DNA of 64,000 nt from Massilia mucilaginosa (GCF_011682145.1 NZ_WHJH01000014.1:62001-126000), one strand, 5' to 3'. Positions 8,394 through 17,444 are shown, counted from the stretch's first letter. Program-made: numbers and translations. Notes: generated from the letters alone by a model not told the origin.

Positions 8394-9290
8394 TCAGATT
8401 CTCCGGATGATTTTTTCGCCGAACAGGCCTTCCGGCCGCACCAGCAGGAACAACAGGGCCAGCACGTACGGGAACCAGCCTTCGATGCCGCCGCCGACCA
8501 TCGGGCCGATATACACCTCGGCCAGCTTTTCGGACGCGCCGATGATCAGGCCACCGACAATCGCCCCGGGGACCGAGGTAAACCCGCCCAGGATCAAGAC
8601 CGGCAGCGCTTTCAGGGCGATGAAGGTCAGCGCGAACTGCACGCCGTTGCGCGCTCCCCACAACAGGCCCGCCACCAGCGCGACCAGTCCGGCCACGGAC
8701 CACACCACGGCCCAGATCTGCTGCAGCGGGATGCCGACCGCGAGTGCCGCCTGGTGGTCGTCGGCGACCGCGCGCAGGGCGCGGCCGACTTTGGTTTTCG
8801 AGAACAGCAGCGCGAGCGCGGTCACCAGCAGCGCGCAGATGGCGGCGGCGGTAACGTCGAACTGGGAGACGATGATGTTGTAGTTATCGAGCAGGTAGGG
8901 GATCGGTACGTCTTCGATCGGCAAGTCCAGCTTGTGCACCTGCGAGCCCCACAGCAGCTGGGCCAGGCCTTCGATGAAGAAGGCCAGGCCGATGGTGGCC
9001 ATGAAGAGGGTGATTTCGGGCTGGTTGACCAGCGGGCGCAGGACCACCCGTTCGATGGCAAGACCGAGCGCGATCATCACCACCATGGTGAGCGGAATGG
9101 CGATCCAGATCGAGACGCCGAATTTGTCGATGATGCCGACGCAGGTGAGGGCGGCGAAAAACACCATCGCGCCCTGGGCGAAGTTGAACACGCCCGAGGC
9201 TTTGTAGATCAGGACGAAACCGATGGCGACCAGCGCGTACATGACGCCGGAAAGCAGGCCGCCGATCAGGACTTCAAAGAAAAAATTCAT
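8394..9290 (-). CDS. LivH-type ABC transporter permease
   Basis: Second membrane permease of the importer, 298 residues. Family motifs include GGLLSGVMYALVAIGFVLIY near the N-terminus, FNFAQGAMVFFAAL, RALRAVADDHQAALAVGIP in the cytoplasmic coupling loop, and GGFTSVPGAIVGGLIIGASE near the end. It forms the transmembrane channel with the LivM-type subunit. A REP-like palindrome occupies the 131-bp gap between this gene and the upstream LivG-type ATPase gene, a position where such hairpins often alter message stability and subunit ratio (general knowledge; not shown here). Confidence 0.92.
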   Translation of the reverse strand: MNFFFEVLIGGLLSGVMYALVAIGFVLIYKASGVFNFAQGAMVFFAALTCVGIIDKFGVSIWIAIPLTMVVMIALGLAIERVVLRPLVNQPEITLFMATIGLAFFIEGLAQLLWGSQVHKLDLPIEDVPIPYLLDNYNIIVSQFDVTAAAICALLVTALALLFSKTKVGRALRAVADDHQAALAVGIPLQQIWAVVWSVAGLVALVAGLLWGARNGVQFALTFIALKALPVLILGGFTSVPGAIVGGLIIGASEKLAEVYIGPMVGGGIEGWFPYVLALLFLLVRPEGLFGEKIIRRI

Positions 9291-9319
9291 GGTGCGTCCT
9301 CAGGTCCGTCGGTTAGCTC

Positions 9320-9397
9320 CGTCGCCCCCGCGCAGGCGGGGGGCCATAGCACCTATGCTCAAAGGTGCTATGGATTCCCGCCTGCGCGGGAACGACG
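9320..9397 (+). repeat. REP-like palindromic element, copy 2
   Basis: Three consecutive hairpins: CCCCCGC/GCGGGGG on the left, CCATAGCACCT/AGGTGCTATGG in the middle, and TTCCCGC-CTGC-GCGGGAA on the right, bounded by CGTCG and CGACG. Compared with copy 1 the right stem has T-A where copy 1 has C-G, a compensatory change. It lies inside the importer operon between the LivG- and LivH-type genes. Confidence 0.87.
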
Positions 9398-9421
9398 GGG
9401 TATATGTCGTTTGCGATAGCT

Positions 9422-10273
9422 TCAATGCGCCACTCCCAAGTACGCATTAATCACGTTTTGATTGCTGCGCACTTCATCCGGCGTGCCGTCCCCGATCTTC
9501 TTGCCGTAATCGAGCACCACCACGCGGTCCGAAATATCCATCACCACGCCCATGTCATGCTCGATCAGCACGATGGTGGTCCCGAACTGGTCGTTCACGT
9601 CGAGGATGAAACGGCACATGTCCTGCTTCTCCTCCACGTTCATGCCCGCCATCGGCTCGTCGAGCAGCAAGATATCGGGTTCGGCCGCCAATGCCCGTCC
9701 CAGCTCCACGCGCTTTTGCAGCCCGTACGGCAGCCGTCCCACCGGCGTCTTGCGGATCGCCTGGATCTCCAGGAAATCGATGATCTCCTCCGCCTTTTCG
9801 CGGTGCGCAATCTCCTCGCGCCGCGCCGGCCCCCAGTACAAGGCCTGCATCAGGAAATTCGACTTCATCTTCAGGTTACGGCCGGTCATGATGTTGTCCA
9901 GGACCGTCATCCCCTTGAACAGCGCGATGTTCTGGAAGGTGCGCGCAATGCCCGCCTTGGCCGCGCCGTAACAGTCCATGTTCTTGCGGTGCTCCCCGCG
10001 CAGCACGATCTCCCCTTGCTGCGGGCGGTACACGCCATTGATCACGTTCAGCATCGAACTCTTGCCCGCACCATTCGGTCCGATGATGGCGCGGATTTCG
10101 TGCCGCCTGACGTTGAACGAGATGTCGGTGAGCGCCTTGACCCCGCCGAACGACAGCGAGATGTTGTTCAGGTCGAGGATCACCGGCCCGATCTTGCGCG
10201 CCGATCCCGCCATTGCTGGCTCATTCATCGCTGGTTCATTCTTCGCTGGATCATTAAGTTCGTTCATCTTCAT
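9422..10273 (-). CDS. LivG-type ABC transporter ATP-binding protein
   Basis: Second ATPase of the HAAT importer, 283 residues. Walker A GPNGAGKSS at about residue 64 (final Ser instead of Thr), LivG-specific stretch KAGIARTFQNIALFKGMTVLDN, signature LPYGLQKRVELGRALA (a degenerate LSGGQ, common in this subfamily), Walker B DILLLDEPMAGMN, and the switch region IVLIEHDMGVVM. The N-terminus carries a low-complexity Asn/Glu/Pro/Ala repeat (NEPAM twice) before the domain. The start is the ATG preceded by GAGGAG; an upstream frame extension overlaps the preceding gene and is not needed. It lies 13 bp after the acyl-CoA ligase gene. Confidence 0.92.
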   Translation of the reverse strand: MKMNELNDPAKNEPAMNEPAMAGSARKIGPVILDLNNISLSFGGVKALTDISFNVRRHEIRAIIGPNGAGKSSMLNVINGVYRPQQGEIVLRGEHRKNMDCYGAAKAGIARTFQNIALFKGMTVLDNIMTGRNLKMKSNFLMQALYWGPARREEIAHREKAEEIIDFLEIQAIRKTPVGRLPYGLQKRVELGRALAAEPDILLLDEPMAGMNVEEKQDMCRFILDVNDQFGTTIVLIEHDMGVVMDISDRVVVLDYGKKIGDGTPDEVRSNQNVINAYLGVAH

Positions 10274-10286
10274 CGCAACGCGCTCC

Positions 10287-12242
10287 TCACGCAGCCTTCT
10301 CCAAAACAGGGTAGGTGGTGGCCCCGCAGATGCGCAGATCGGCGCTGACCGTGCCCACGCGGCCATCTTCGAACTTGACCTGGGTGCTGATGAACTGACT
10401 GGCCTTGTCGGTGTACAGCGCCTCGATCAGCACCGCGTATTTGTCGGCGATGAATTTGCGCCGCACCTTGCGCGTGCGCGTCAGTTCATCGTCGTCCGGG
10501 TCGAGCTCCTTGTGCAGCACCAGGAAACGGTGGATCTGGGTCGCGCCCATCAGCGCTTCGCCGGCCAGGTCGGCGTTGACCTTCTCCACGCAGTCGCGTA
10601 TCAGGTCGTAGGTGGTGCCGTGCGCGGCCAGGTCGGTGTAGCCGGCGTAGGCGATATTGCGCCGCTCGGCCCAGTTGCCGACCGCTTCCATGTCGATATT
10701 GATGAACGCGCACACCTGGCTGCGCGCGTTTCCGAACGCGACCGCCTCTTTGATAAACGGGAAGAACTTGAGTTTGTTTTCGATGTAGTTCGGTGCGAAG
10801 ATCGCGCCGCAGTCCATCTTGCCCACGTCGGCTGCGCGGTCGATGATTTTCAGGTGGCCTTCACTGTCGAATATGCCGGCGTCGCCCGTATGAAAGTAGC
10901 CGTCGGCGTCGATCACTTCGGCAGTCGCATCGGCGCGCTTGAAGTAGCCGGCCATGGTGGCGGCCGACTTGACCAGCACCTCGCCGCTGGCGGCGATCTT
11001 GACCTCGACGCCGGGCGCCGGCAGGCCGACGCTGTCGAACTTGATGTTCCCGTCCGGTTGCAGGCACACGTAGGCGCAGGTTTCGGTGGAGCCGTACAGC
11101 TGCTTGAGGTTGACGCCGATCGAACGGTAGAAGCGGAACAGGTCCGGCCCGATCGCCGCGCCGGCGGTGTAGGCCACGCGCACGCGCGACAGGCCAAGCA
11201 CGTTTTTCAGCGGTCCGTACACCAGCAGGCTCCCGAGCGCATACGCCGCGCGGTCAAGTCCGGACACCGGTTTGCCGTCCAGGATATCGGCGCCGCAGCG
11301 CCTGGCCACGTCCATGAAATGGTGGAACATCTTGCGCTTGATGGCGCTCGCGTCTTCCATCCGGATCATGACGGTGGTGAGCATGTTCTCGAACACGCGC
11401 GGCGGCGCAAAATAGTAGGTCGGCCCGATCTCGCGCAGGTCGGTCAGCACCGTGTCGCCCGACTCCGGGCAGTTGACCGTGAAGCCGGCCACCATGGCCT
11501 GCGCCAGCGAGAACAGGCAGTCACCCACCCACGCCATCGGCAGGTAGGAGAGGATGTCTTCGCGGTCGGTGAGTTTGTCGAAGCCGACCCCGCCCACGCC
11601 GGCCGCCATCAGCGCGGCATGCGACTGGCATACGCCCTTCGGTTTGCCGGTGGTGCCTGAGGTGTACAGGATGATTGCAATGTCGCTGCCGCCGCCCGCC
11701 GCCAGCGCCGCGTCGAACGCGCCGGGGTGGGCCTGATCCCACGCGTGGCCGAGCGCTTGCAGCGCGGCGAATGAAGTCAGGCCGGCCTGCTTGTAGTGGC
11801 GCATGCCGCGCTCGTCGTCGAAAGCGATGTGGCGCACCTGCGGGCACAGGGCCTGCAGTTCGAGCAGCTTGTCGACCTGTTCCTGGTCTTCGACGATGGC
11901 AAAGGCGATTTCGGCGTCGTTGAGCACATAGGCCATGTCGGCCGCCGGCGCATCCTGGTACAGCGGCACCGGCACGCCGCCCAGGCATTGCGCCGCCAGC
12001 ATGGCCCAGTACAGGCGCGGGCGGTTGTCGCCGATGATGGCCAGGTTCATTCCGCGCGCAAAACCCAGCGAAGCCAGGCCGCAGGCCAGTGCGCGCACTT
12101 CGGCGTTGACCTCCAGCCAGCTCCAGGTCTGCCAGATGCCCAGGTGCTTTTCGCGGAAAGCGGGGCGCTGCGGGCGTTCCTGTCCGTGCGCCAGCAGGCG
12201 CCGTGGAAAAGTCTGCAATTGCGAGCCATCGAGTGTCTGCAC
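10287..12242 (-). CDS. long-chain acyl-CoA synthetase-like AMP-forming ligase
   Basis: Adenylate-forming ligase of about 651 residues, first gene of the importer operon. Core motifs are intact: IILYTSGTTGKPKG (phosphate-binding loop), YGSTETCAYV (adenine-binding), YFHTGDAGIFD (ribose-binding Asp) and KIIDRAADV (hinge Arg region). Family relatives of this size next to Liv-type transporters are usually annotated as long-chain fatty acid or branched/aromatic acid CoA ligases. I chose a GTG start because AGGGG lies about 6 nt before it and it gives the usual N-terminus (LQTFPRRLLAHGQERPQRPA); a longer upstream frame has no site. A Crp/Fnr-family regulator is divergently transcribed 155 bp away and could control the operon (inference). 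Confidence 0.88.
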   Translation of the reverse strand: MQTLDGSQLQTFPRRLLAHGQERPQRPAFREKHLGIWQTWSWLEVNAEVRALACGLASLGFARGMNLAIIGDNRPRLYWAMLAAQCLGGVPVPLYQDAPAADMAYVLNDAEIAFAIVEDQEQVDKLLELQALCPQVRHIAFDDERGMRHYKQAGLTSFAALQALGHAWDQAHPGAFDAALAAGGGSDIAIILYTSGTTGKPKGVCQSHAALMAAGVGGVGFDKLTDREDILSYLPMAWVGDCLFSLAQAMVAGFTVNCPESGDTVLTDLREIGPTYYFAPPRVFENMLTTVMIRMEDASAIKRKMFHHFMDVARRCGADILDGKPVSGLDRAAYALGSLLVYGPLKNVLGLSRVRVAYTAGAAIGPDLFRFYRSIGVNLKQLYGSTETCAYVCLQPDGNIKFDSVGLPAPGVEVKIAASGEVLVKSAATMAGYFKRADATAEVIDADGYFHTGDAGIFDSEGHLKIIDRAADVGKMDCGAIFAPNYIENKLKFFPFIKEAVAFGNARSQVCAFINIDMEAVGNWAERRNIAYAGYTDLAAHGTTYDLIRDCVEKVNADLAGEALMGATQIHRFLVLHKELDPDDDELTRTRKVRRKFIADKYAVLIEALYTDKASQFISTQVKFEDGRVGTVSADLRICGATTYPVLEKAA

Positions 12243-12397
12243 CAGCGTCCCCTTTTGTTTGTCTGGCCCCCTCCGTAACGTCAAAATCGGGGTGGCGCGT
12301 TTTTTGTGTGATGATATTAGCTCGCGTTGGCCGAGGAGGTTGTCTTTTGGATGACAATTGAGCCTCAAATTCGCGACTTTCGATGCTGCGGCGCACA

Positions 12398-13084
12398 ATG
12401 ACAAACCAGACACAGACATTAATAGATCACCTGCGCTCGACCATCTGGGCCCGCACCCTCACGAGCGCCGAGATGATCCGGGTGGAGGCCGACTGCTTCG
12501 AGCAGTTCGTGCCCAAGGGCGGTTTCGTCTGCCGCAAGGGCGAGCCGCTGGAGAACTGGGTCGGGATCATCGACGGCCTGGTCAAGATCAACAATTTTTC
12601 GCCGTCCGGGAAAAACGTCACCTTCGCCGGCGTACCCACCGGCGGCTGGTTCGGCGAAGGCTCGCTGCTCAAGGACCAGACCCGCAAATACGATGTGATG
12701 GCGCTGCGCGACACGCGCGTGGCGCGCATGCCGCGCGAAACCTTCGAATGGCTGCTGGAAGTGAGCCTGCCGTTCACCCGTTTTCTGCTGATGCAGCTCA
12801 ACGAGCGCCTGGGCCAGTTCATCGGCCTGGTCGAAAACGACCGCATGCTCGATATCGATACCCGCGTGGCGCGCTGCCTGGCCGCCATGTTCAACTCGCA
12901 TTTGTATCCGGGGCTGGAAAAACTGGTGCAGATTTCGCAGGAAGAAATCGGCTACCTGTCGGGCGCCTCGCGCCAGCGCGCCAACCAGGCCTTGCAACTG
13001 CTCGAAAAAGAAGGCTTGCTGCGCCTCGACTACGGCGGCATCCGCGTGCTCGACCTGGAAGGGCTGCGCCACTTCCAGGCCTGA
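12398..13084 (+). CDS. Crp/Fnr family transcriptional regulator
   Basis: DNA-binding regulator of about 228 residues. N-terminal cyclic-nucleotide-binding-like beta barrel (GGFVCRKGEPLENWVGIIDG ... GGWFGEGSLL), dimerisation helix (FTRFLLMQLNERLGQFIGL), then a winged helix-turn-helix (LVQISQEEIGYLSGASRQRANQALQLLEKEGLL). There is no N-terminal cysteine cluster, so it is not an Fnr-type oxygen sensor. The barrel lacks the clear cAMP-binding RxS motif, so the ligand is unknown. It is divergent from the acid-import operon, the natural candidate target. An in-frame ATG five codons earlier is an alternative start; neither has a strong ribosome binding site. Confidence 0.88.
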   Translation: MTNQTQTLIDHLRSTIWARTLTSAEMIRVEADCFEQFVPKGGFVCRKGEPLENWVGIIDGLVKINNFSPSGKNVTFAGVPTGGWFGEGSLLKDQTRKYDVMALRDTRVARMPRETFEWLLEVSLPFTRFLLMQLNERLGQFIGLVENDRMLDIDTRVARCLAAMFNSHLYPGLEKLVQISQEEIGYLSGASRQRANQALQLLEKEGLLRLDYGGIRVLDLEGLRHFQA

Positions 13085-13128
13085 GATGCGCGCCACGGCC
13101 GGGCGCGATAGAGGTATCATAGGACACA

Positions 13129-14964
13129 ATGACACCACCCGATTCAACGCTGCCCATGCCCACCTCCACCGCGCGCGACGAGCGCCTCGCGCAGCTGCGC
13201 GCCGCCATGCGGGGCGCGCAGGTCGACGCCTGCATCATTCCCTCATCCGACCCGCACCTGTCCGAATACCTGCCCGGCCGCTGGCAGGGGCGTGAATGGC
13301 TGACCGGTTTCACCGGCTCGGTCGGCACCTTCATCGCCACCCACGACTTCGCCGGCTGCTGGACCGATGCCCGCTACTGGACCCAGGCCGCCACCGAACT
13401 GGCCGGCAGCAGCGTGCAACTGATGAAAATCCCGTCCGGCGCCAGCCTGCTGCACATCGACTGGCTGGCCGCCAGCCTGGCTCCGGGCCAGACGGTGGCG
13501 GTCGACGCCCGCGTGCTCGGCCTGTCCAGCGCGCGCCTGCTGGCCGATGCCCTGAGCGCGCGCGGCATCATTCTACGCACCGACATCGACCTGCTGGACG
13601 GCGTCTGGAGCGAGCGCCCGGCGCTGCCGCCGCAGCCGGTGTTCGAGCACGCCGCGCCGTTCGCCTCCCTTGGCCGCGCCGACAAGCTGGCCGCCACCCG
13701 CGCCGCCATGGCAAAGCTGGGCGCGGACCGCCACTTCATCTCGACCCTCGACGACATCGCCTGGCTGTTCAACCTGCGCGGCGCCGACGTGAGCTACAAC
13801 CCGGTATTCCTGGCGCATGCGCTGCTGACCAGCGGCGGCGCGACCCTGTTCGTGGCCGAAGCCAAGGTCGCGCCCGACCTGCGCGCGCGCCTCTTGCAAG
13901 ATGGCGTGACCCTCGCCCCGTACGAAGACGCCGCCGCGGCGCTGGCCGCGCTGCCGCCTGACAGCGCGCTGCTGATCGACCCGCGCCGCATCACCGCCGG
14001 CATGCGCGACGCCATCGCAGCGGGCGTCAAGGTGATCGAAGCGGTCAACCCGAGCACCTTCGCCAAATCGAAGAAATCCGCGCTTGATGCCGCCCACGTG
14101 CGCGCCGCCATGGAGCACGATGGCGCGGCCCTGTGCGAATTTTTCGCCTGGCTCGATGCCGAACTGGCCAACCCGGCCCGCGCCCCCTTGACCGAAGTGG
14201 CCATCGACCGCCACATCACGGCCGCGCGCGCGCGCCGGCCCGGTTTCGTGAGCCCGAGTTTCGGCACCATCGCCGGCTTTAACGCCAACGGCGCCATCAT
14301 CCACTACCGCGCCAGCGAGGCCGCGCAGGCCGTCATCGAGGGCGACGGCCTGCTGCTGATCGACTCCGGCGGCCAGTACCTGGGCGGCACCACCGACATC
14401 ACCCGCGTGGTGCCGGTGGGCGCCACCAGCGAGGCGCAGCGCAGCGACTTTACGCTGGTGCTCAAGGGCGTGATCGCGCTGTCGTCGGCGCGCTTCCCGC
14501 GCGGCACCCGCTCGCCGATGCTCGATGCGCTGGCGCGCGCCCCGATCTGGGCCGCCGGCATCGACTACGGCCACGGCACCGGCCACGGCGTCGGCTTCTT
14601 CCTGAACGTGCACGAAGGTCCGCAGTCGATCTCCGCCAGCGCCATGCCGGAGCCGCACACCGCCATGGAAGAGGGCATGATCACCTCGGTCGAACCGGGC
14701 ATCTACCGGCCCGGCCGCTGGGGCATCCGCATCGAAAACCTGGTCCTGAACGTGGCGGCGGGTGCCACCGAATTCGGCGACTGGCTGCGCTTCGAGACCC
14801 TGACCCTGTGCCCGATCGACACGCGCTGCCTGCACCTGCCGCTGCTGCGCGCCGACGAAATCGCCTGGATCAACGACTACCACGCCACCGTGCGCGCACG
14901 CCTGGCGCCCCACGTGAGCGGCCCGGCCGCCGCCTGGCTTCAACTACGCACGCAGGAGATCTGA
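13129..14964 (+). CDS. aminopeptidase P family (Xaa-Pro) M24 peptidase
   Basis: Cytosolic metallopeptidase that removes an N-terminal residue preceding proline. At 611 residues it is the long, three-domain form (two creatinase-like N-terminal domains, about 1-310, then the pita-bread M24 domain). Dinuclear metal ligands are visible in order: LLIDSGGQYLGGTTDITRV (two Asp), GHGTGHGVGFFLNVHEGP (His), ITSVEPGIY (Glu) and GIRIENLV (Glu). The stop and the ATG of the next small gene share one base. An internal ATG ten codons in is also possible. Confidence 0.93.
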   Translation: MTPPDSTLPMPTSTARDERLAQLRAAMRGAQVDACIIPSSDPHLSEYLPGRWQGREWLTGFTGSVGTFIATHDFAGCWTDARYWTQAATELAGSSVQLMKIPSGASLLHIDWLAASLAPGQTVAVDARVLGLSSARLLADALSARGIILRTDIDLLDGVWSERPALPPQPVFEHAAPFASLGRADKLAATRAAMAKLGADRHFISTLDDIAWLFNLRGADVSYNPVFLAHALLTSGGATLFVAEAKVAPDLRARLLQDGVTLAPYEDAAAALAALPPDSALLIDPRRITAGMRDAIAAGVKVIEAVNPSTFAKSKKSALDAAHVRAAMEHDGAALCEFFAWLDAELANPARAPLTEVAIDRHITAARARRPGFVSPSFGTIAGFNANGAIIHYRASEAAQAVIEGDGLLLIDSGGQYLGGTTDITRVVPVGATSEAQRSDFTLVLKGVIALSSARFPRGTRSPMLDALARAPIWAAGIDYGHGTGHGVGFFLNVHEGPQSISASAMPEPHTAMEEGMITSVEPGIYRPGRWGIRIENLVLNVAAGATEFGDWLRFETLTLCPIDTRCLHLPLLRADEIAWINDYHATVRARLAPHVSGPAAAWLQLRTQEI

Positions 14965-15230
14965 TGTCGACCGCACGTTCAACCCGCGCCAGCGCCGCCG
15001 TCGACCGCCTCAAGGTCCGCAGCGGCAACGCCGGCTACTCGATGGCCCGCACCGGTGAAGGCCTGTTCTTCCTGTCGGAAGCGCCGGGCGAGCCGCCCCT
15101 GTGCGCCCCGCTCGACCTCGATCAATTTGTCGCCTTCGTCAACAAGCTCGGGCCGCAGGTGGCGCGCCGGGTCAGCAAACTCGATGTCGCCTTCGAAAAG
15201 CAGCTGGTGAAGAAGAAGCCCGCTCCCTAG
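14964..15230 (+). CDS. hypothetical small protein, 88 residues
   Basis: I do not recognise a family. The product is basic at both ends, with a short central sequence GYSMARTGEGLFFLSEAPGE followed by CAPLDLDQFVAFVNKLGPQ and a Lys-rich C-terminus (KQLVKKKPAP). No signal peptide or membrane segment is visible. The start is well supported: AGGAG stands 5 nt before the ATG, which overlaps the aminopeptidase stop by one base, so the two are translated together. Codon use matches the neighbours, which supports a real gene. Confidence 0.75.
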   Translation: MSTARSTRASAAVDRLKVRSGNAGYSMARTGEGLFFLSEAPGEPPLCAPLDLDQFVAFVNKLGPQVARRVSKLDVAFEKQLVKKKPAP

Positions 15231-15251
15231 CATTATCTTGAAGGAAACCGC

Positions 15252-15998
15252 ATGTCGTTCCCGGAGCTGCTGTCGGCCTACTGGTCGAAACCCGAAATCG
15301 CCACCAATGGCCTGATCCTGCTCAATCTGCTGGGCGCCCTGGCACTCGGGCTGCTGGTCGGCTACGAGCGCTCGTACCACGGGCGCGCGGCCGGCATGCG
15401 CACCTATGGCCTGGTGTGCATGGCCTCGGCCGCGCTGACCATCGTGGGCGGCTATCCGGGCTTCTGGTTCGGCGGCCACGGCGCCTCCCTGCTGGCCGCG
15501 GTCGATCCGACCCGCGTGATCCAGGGCATCGTCACCGGCATCGGCTTCCTTGGCGCGGGCGTGATCATGCGCGAGGGCTTCAACATCAGCGGCCTGACCA
15601 CGGCCGCGTCGATCTGGACCTCGTCGGTGATCGGCATCCTGGTCGGCGTCGGCTTTTACCTGGCGGCGATGGGGCTGGCCTTCTTTGCGGCGATGATCAT
15701 GATTTACCTGTCCAAGCTCGAAGCCTGGCTGCCGTCGCGCCACGCGGTGGCGGTGATGATGCGCTTCAAGCACGACTTCGTGCCGCGCGAAGATGCGCTG
15801 CGCCGCATCGCGCTGGCGCGCGGCTACGCCATCGCCGGCGGCTCGCTCACCATCGGCAGCGAGAACAATATGCAGGAATGGCGTTTCGTGGCGCTGGCGC
15901 TGTCCAAAAAGAGCGGCGCGCCGCTGTCGGACCTGGCGGCCGAACTGGCGCAGTTCAACGGCATCGACAGTTTTCAAATCTCCCACGCCCGCAACTAA
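15252..15998 (+). CDS. MgtC/SapB family inner-membrane protein
   Basis: Five-helix membrane protein of the MgtC/SapB family, 248 residues. The family signatures GLLVGYERSYHGRAAGMRTYG and GFLGAGVIMREG...GLTTAASIW are both present in the N-terminal membrane part (about 20-155). The C-terminal third (about 165-248) is a soluble ACT-like regulatory domain, as in MgtC itself. MgtC proteins are linked to growth at low magnesium and to inhibition of F-type ATP synthase in pathogens; the role in this organism is not shown. It follows the 88-residue gene by 21 bp with AAGGAAA before the ATG. Confidence 0.92.
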   Translation: MSFPELLSAYWSKPEIATNGLILLNLLGALALGLLVGYERSYHGRAAGMRTYGLVCMASAALTIVGGYPGFWFGGHGASLLAAVDPTRVIQGIVTGIGFLGAGVIMREGFNISGLTTAASIWTSSVIGILVGVGFYLAAMGLAFFAAMIMIYLSKLEAWLPSRHAVAVMMRFKHDFVPREDALRRIALARGYAIAGGSLTIGSENNMQEWRFVALALSKKSGAPLSDLAAELAQFNGIDSFQISHARN

Positions 15999-16022
15999 TC
16001 AGGCTGTATCCAAGGAGCTGCC

Positions 16023-16601
16023 ATGAAGGCACAAGACATACTCGATTTCTGGTTCCTGCCAGCCGGCGCCCAAGGGCACGGCGAGGCGCGCGAGGTCTGG
16101 TTTCGCAAGAGCGACGCATTCGACGCCGAGGTGGCCGAGCGCTTCGGCCCCCTGCTCGAGCGCGCCGTCGCCGGCGGCCTGCGCGAGTGGGACGACCAAG
16201 GCCCCCAAGGCGCGCTGGCGCGCATCGTGCTGCTCGACCAGCTCACGCGCAATGCCTGGCGCGGCCAGCCGGCCTCGTTTTCGGGCGATGCGCTGGCGCT
16301 GGCCGCCGCCATGCGCCTGGTCGAGGGCGGCGCCGACCAGACCCTCACGCCCTTGCAGCGCTGGTTCGTCTACATGCCCTTCGAGCACGCCGAGGATGCG
16401 CGCATGCAGGAGCGCGCGGTCGCGTTGTTTGCCGGCCTGGCGCAGTATGGCAAAGCCTTCGAAGGCGCGCTCGATTACGCGCACCGCCACCGTGGCGTGA
16501 TCGCGCGCTTCGGCCGTTTCCCGCACCGTAACGCGATCCTGGGGCGTGCTTCCACACCCGAAGAACTCGACTACCTCAAGCAGCCCGGATCGGGCTTCTA
16601 G
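16023..16601 (+). CDS. DUF924 family protein
   Basis: All-helical TPR-like protein of the DUF924 family, 192 residues. Recognised from DILDFWFLPA at the N-terminus, VWFRKSDAFDAEVAERFGPLL, ARIVLLDQLTRNAWRG, PFEHAEDARMQERAV and GRFPHRNAILGRASTPEELDYL. The molecular function is unknown. AAGGAG precedes the ATG. The next gene's ATG directly abuts the TAG stop, so it belongs to the same operon as the DUF2520 and GNAT genes. Confidence 0.93.
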   Translation: MKAQDILDFWFLPAGAQGHGEAREVWFRKSDAFDAEVAERFGPLLERAVAGGLREWDDQGPQGALARIVLLDQLTRNAWRGQPASFSGDALALAAAMRLVEGGADQTLTPLQRWFVYMPFEHAEDARMQERAVALFAGLAQYGKAFEGALDYAHRHRGVIARFGRFPHRNAILGRASTPEELDYLKQPGSGF

Positions 16602-17444
16602 ATGGCGCGCACGCTCAATATCATCGGCGCCGGCCATGTGGGGCGGGTGCTGGGCCGCCTGTTCGCCGCCGCCGGCGCTTTCGAGGTGCGGGATGTGCTG
16701 ACCCGTTCGCAGGCGGGCGCGCAGGACGCCGCCGGTTTCATCGGCGCCGGGCGCGCGGTGCCGTCCATGGAGCGGATGCGCAGCGCCGACGTGTGGATGC
16801 TGGCCGTCGGCGACGACCAGATCGGCGCCGTGTGCGCGCAGCTGGCACGGTGCCATTCATTACAGGACGCCATCGTGTTCCACTGCAGCGGCGCCGCATC
16901 GTCGGCGCAGCTGGCACCGGCCGCGCAGGCCGGGGCGCTGGCGGCGAGCGTGCATCCGATCCGCAGCTTTGCCGATCCGGCGCAGGTGGCGCAGCACTTC
17001 GGCGGCACCTTTTGCGGAGTCGAAGGCGATGCCGCGGCGCTGGCCGTGCTCACGCCGGCCCTGGAGGCGATCGGCGCGCAGCCGGTGGCGATCGACGCGC
17101 AGGCCAAGACGGTGTACCACGCGGCCTCGGTGTTCGCCTCGAATTACCTGGTGACGGTGCTCGACGCCGCCCTGCGTGCCTACCAGGCGGCCGGCGTGCC
17201 GGAGCCGGTGGCGCGCGCGCTGGCGCAGCCGCTGGCGTCGGAAAGCATGGCCAATGTGTTCCGCCTGGGCGCGGCGGCGGCGCTGAGCGGGCCGATTGCG
17301 CGCGGCGACATGGATAGCGTGGCGCGCCAGCAGGCGGCGCTGGCCGCGTGGGACCGGCCGACCGGTGAACTGTACGCGGCGCTGGTGCCCGCGACCGCCG
17401 ATCTGGCGCAACGCAAGACCAACATTGGCAAAGACCCATCATGA
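16602..17444 (+). CDS. Rossmann-fold and DUF2520 domain protein (NADP oxidoreductase-like)
   Basis: 280 residues. N-terminal NAD(P)-binding Rossmann domain with LNIIGAGHVGRVLGRLFAAAG, then a C-terminal helical DUF2520 domain (AKTVYHAASVFASNYLVTVLDAALRAY, split by a short loop; ending AWDRPTGELYAALVPAT). The architecture resembles pyrroline-5-carboxylate reductase and ketopantoate reductase-like enzymes, but the substrate is not known. Start abuts the preceding stop and the end overlaps the next ATG by four bases, both typical of translational coupling. Confidence 0.88.
   Translation: MARTLNIIGAGHVGRVLGRLFAAAGAFEVRDVLTRSQAGAQDAAGFIGAGRAVPSMERMRSADVWMLAVGDDQIGAVCAQLARCHSLQDAIVFHCSGAASSAQLAPAAQAGALAASVHPIRSFADPAQVAQHFGGTFCGVEGDAAALAVLTPALEAIGAQPVAIDAQAKTVYHAASVFASNYLVTVLDAALRAYQAAGVPEPVARALAQPLASESMANVFRLGAAAALSGPIARGDMDSVARQQAALAAWDRPTGELYAALVPATADLAQRKTNIGKDPS

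Noticed and set aside
4751-8410. Plus-strand open frame of about 1,219 codons
   Set aside because: It runs antisense to five recognisable genes of the importer operon, has His/Arg/Gly/Ala-rich composition typical of GC-rich antisense frames, and has no domain or ribosome binding site.
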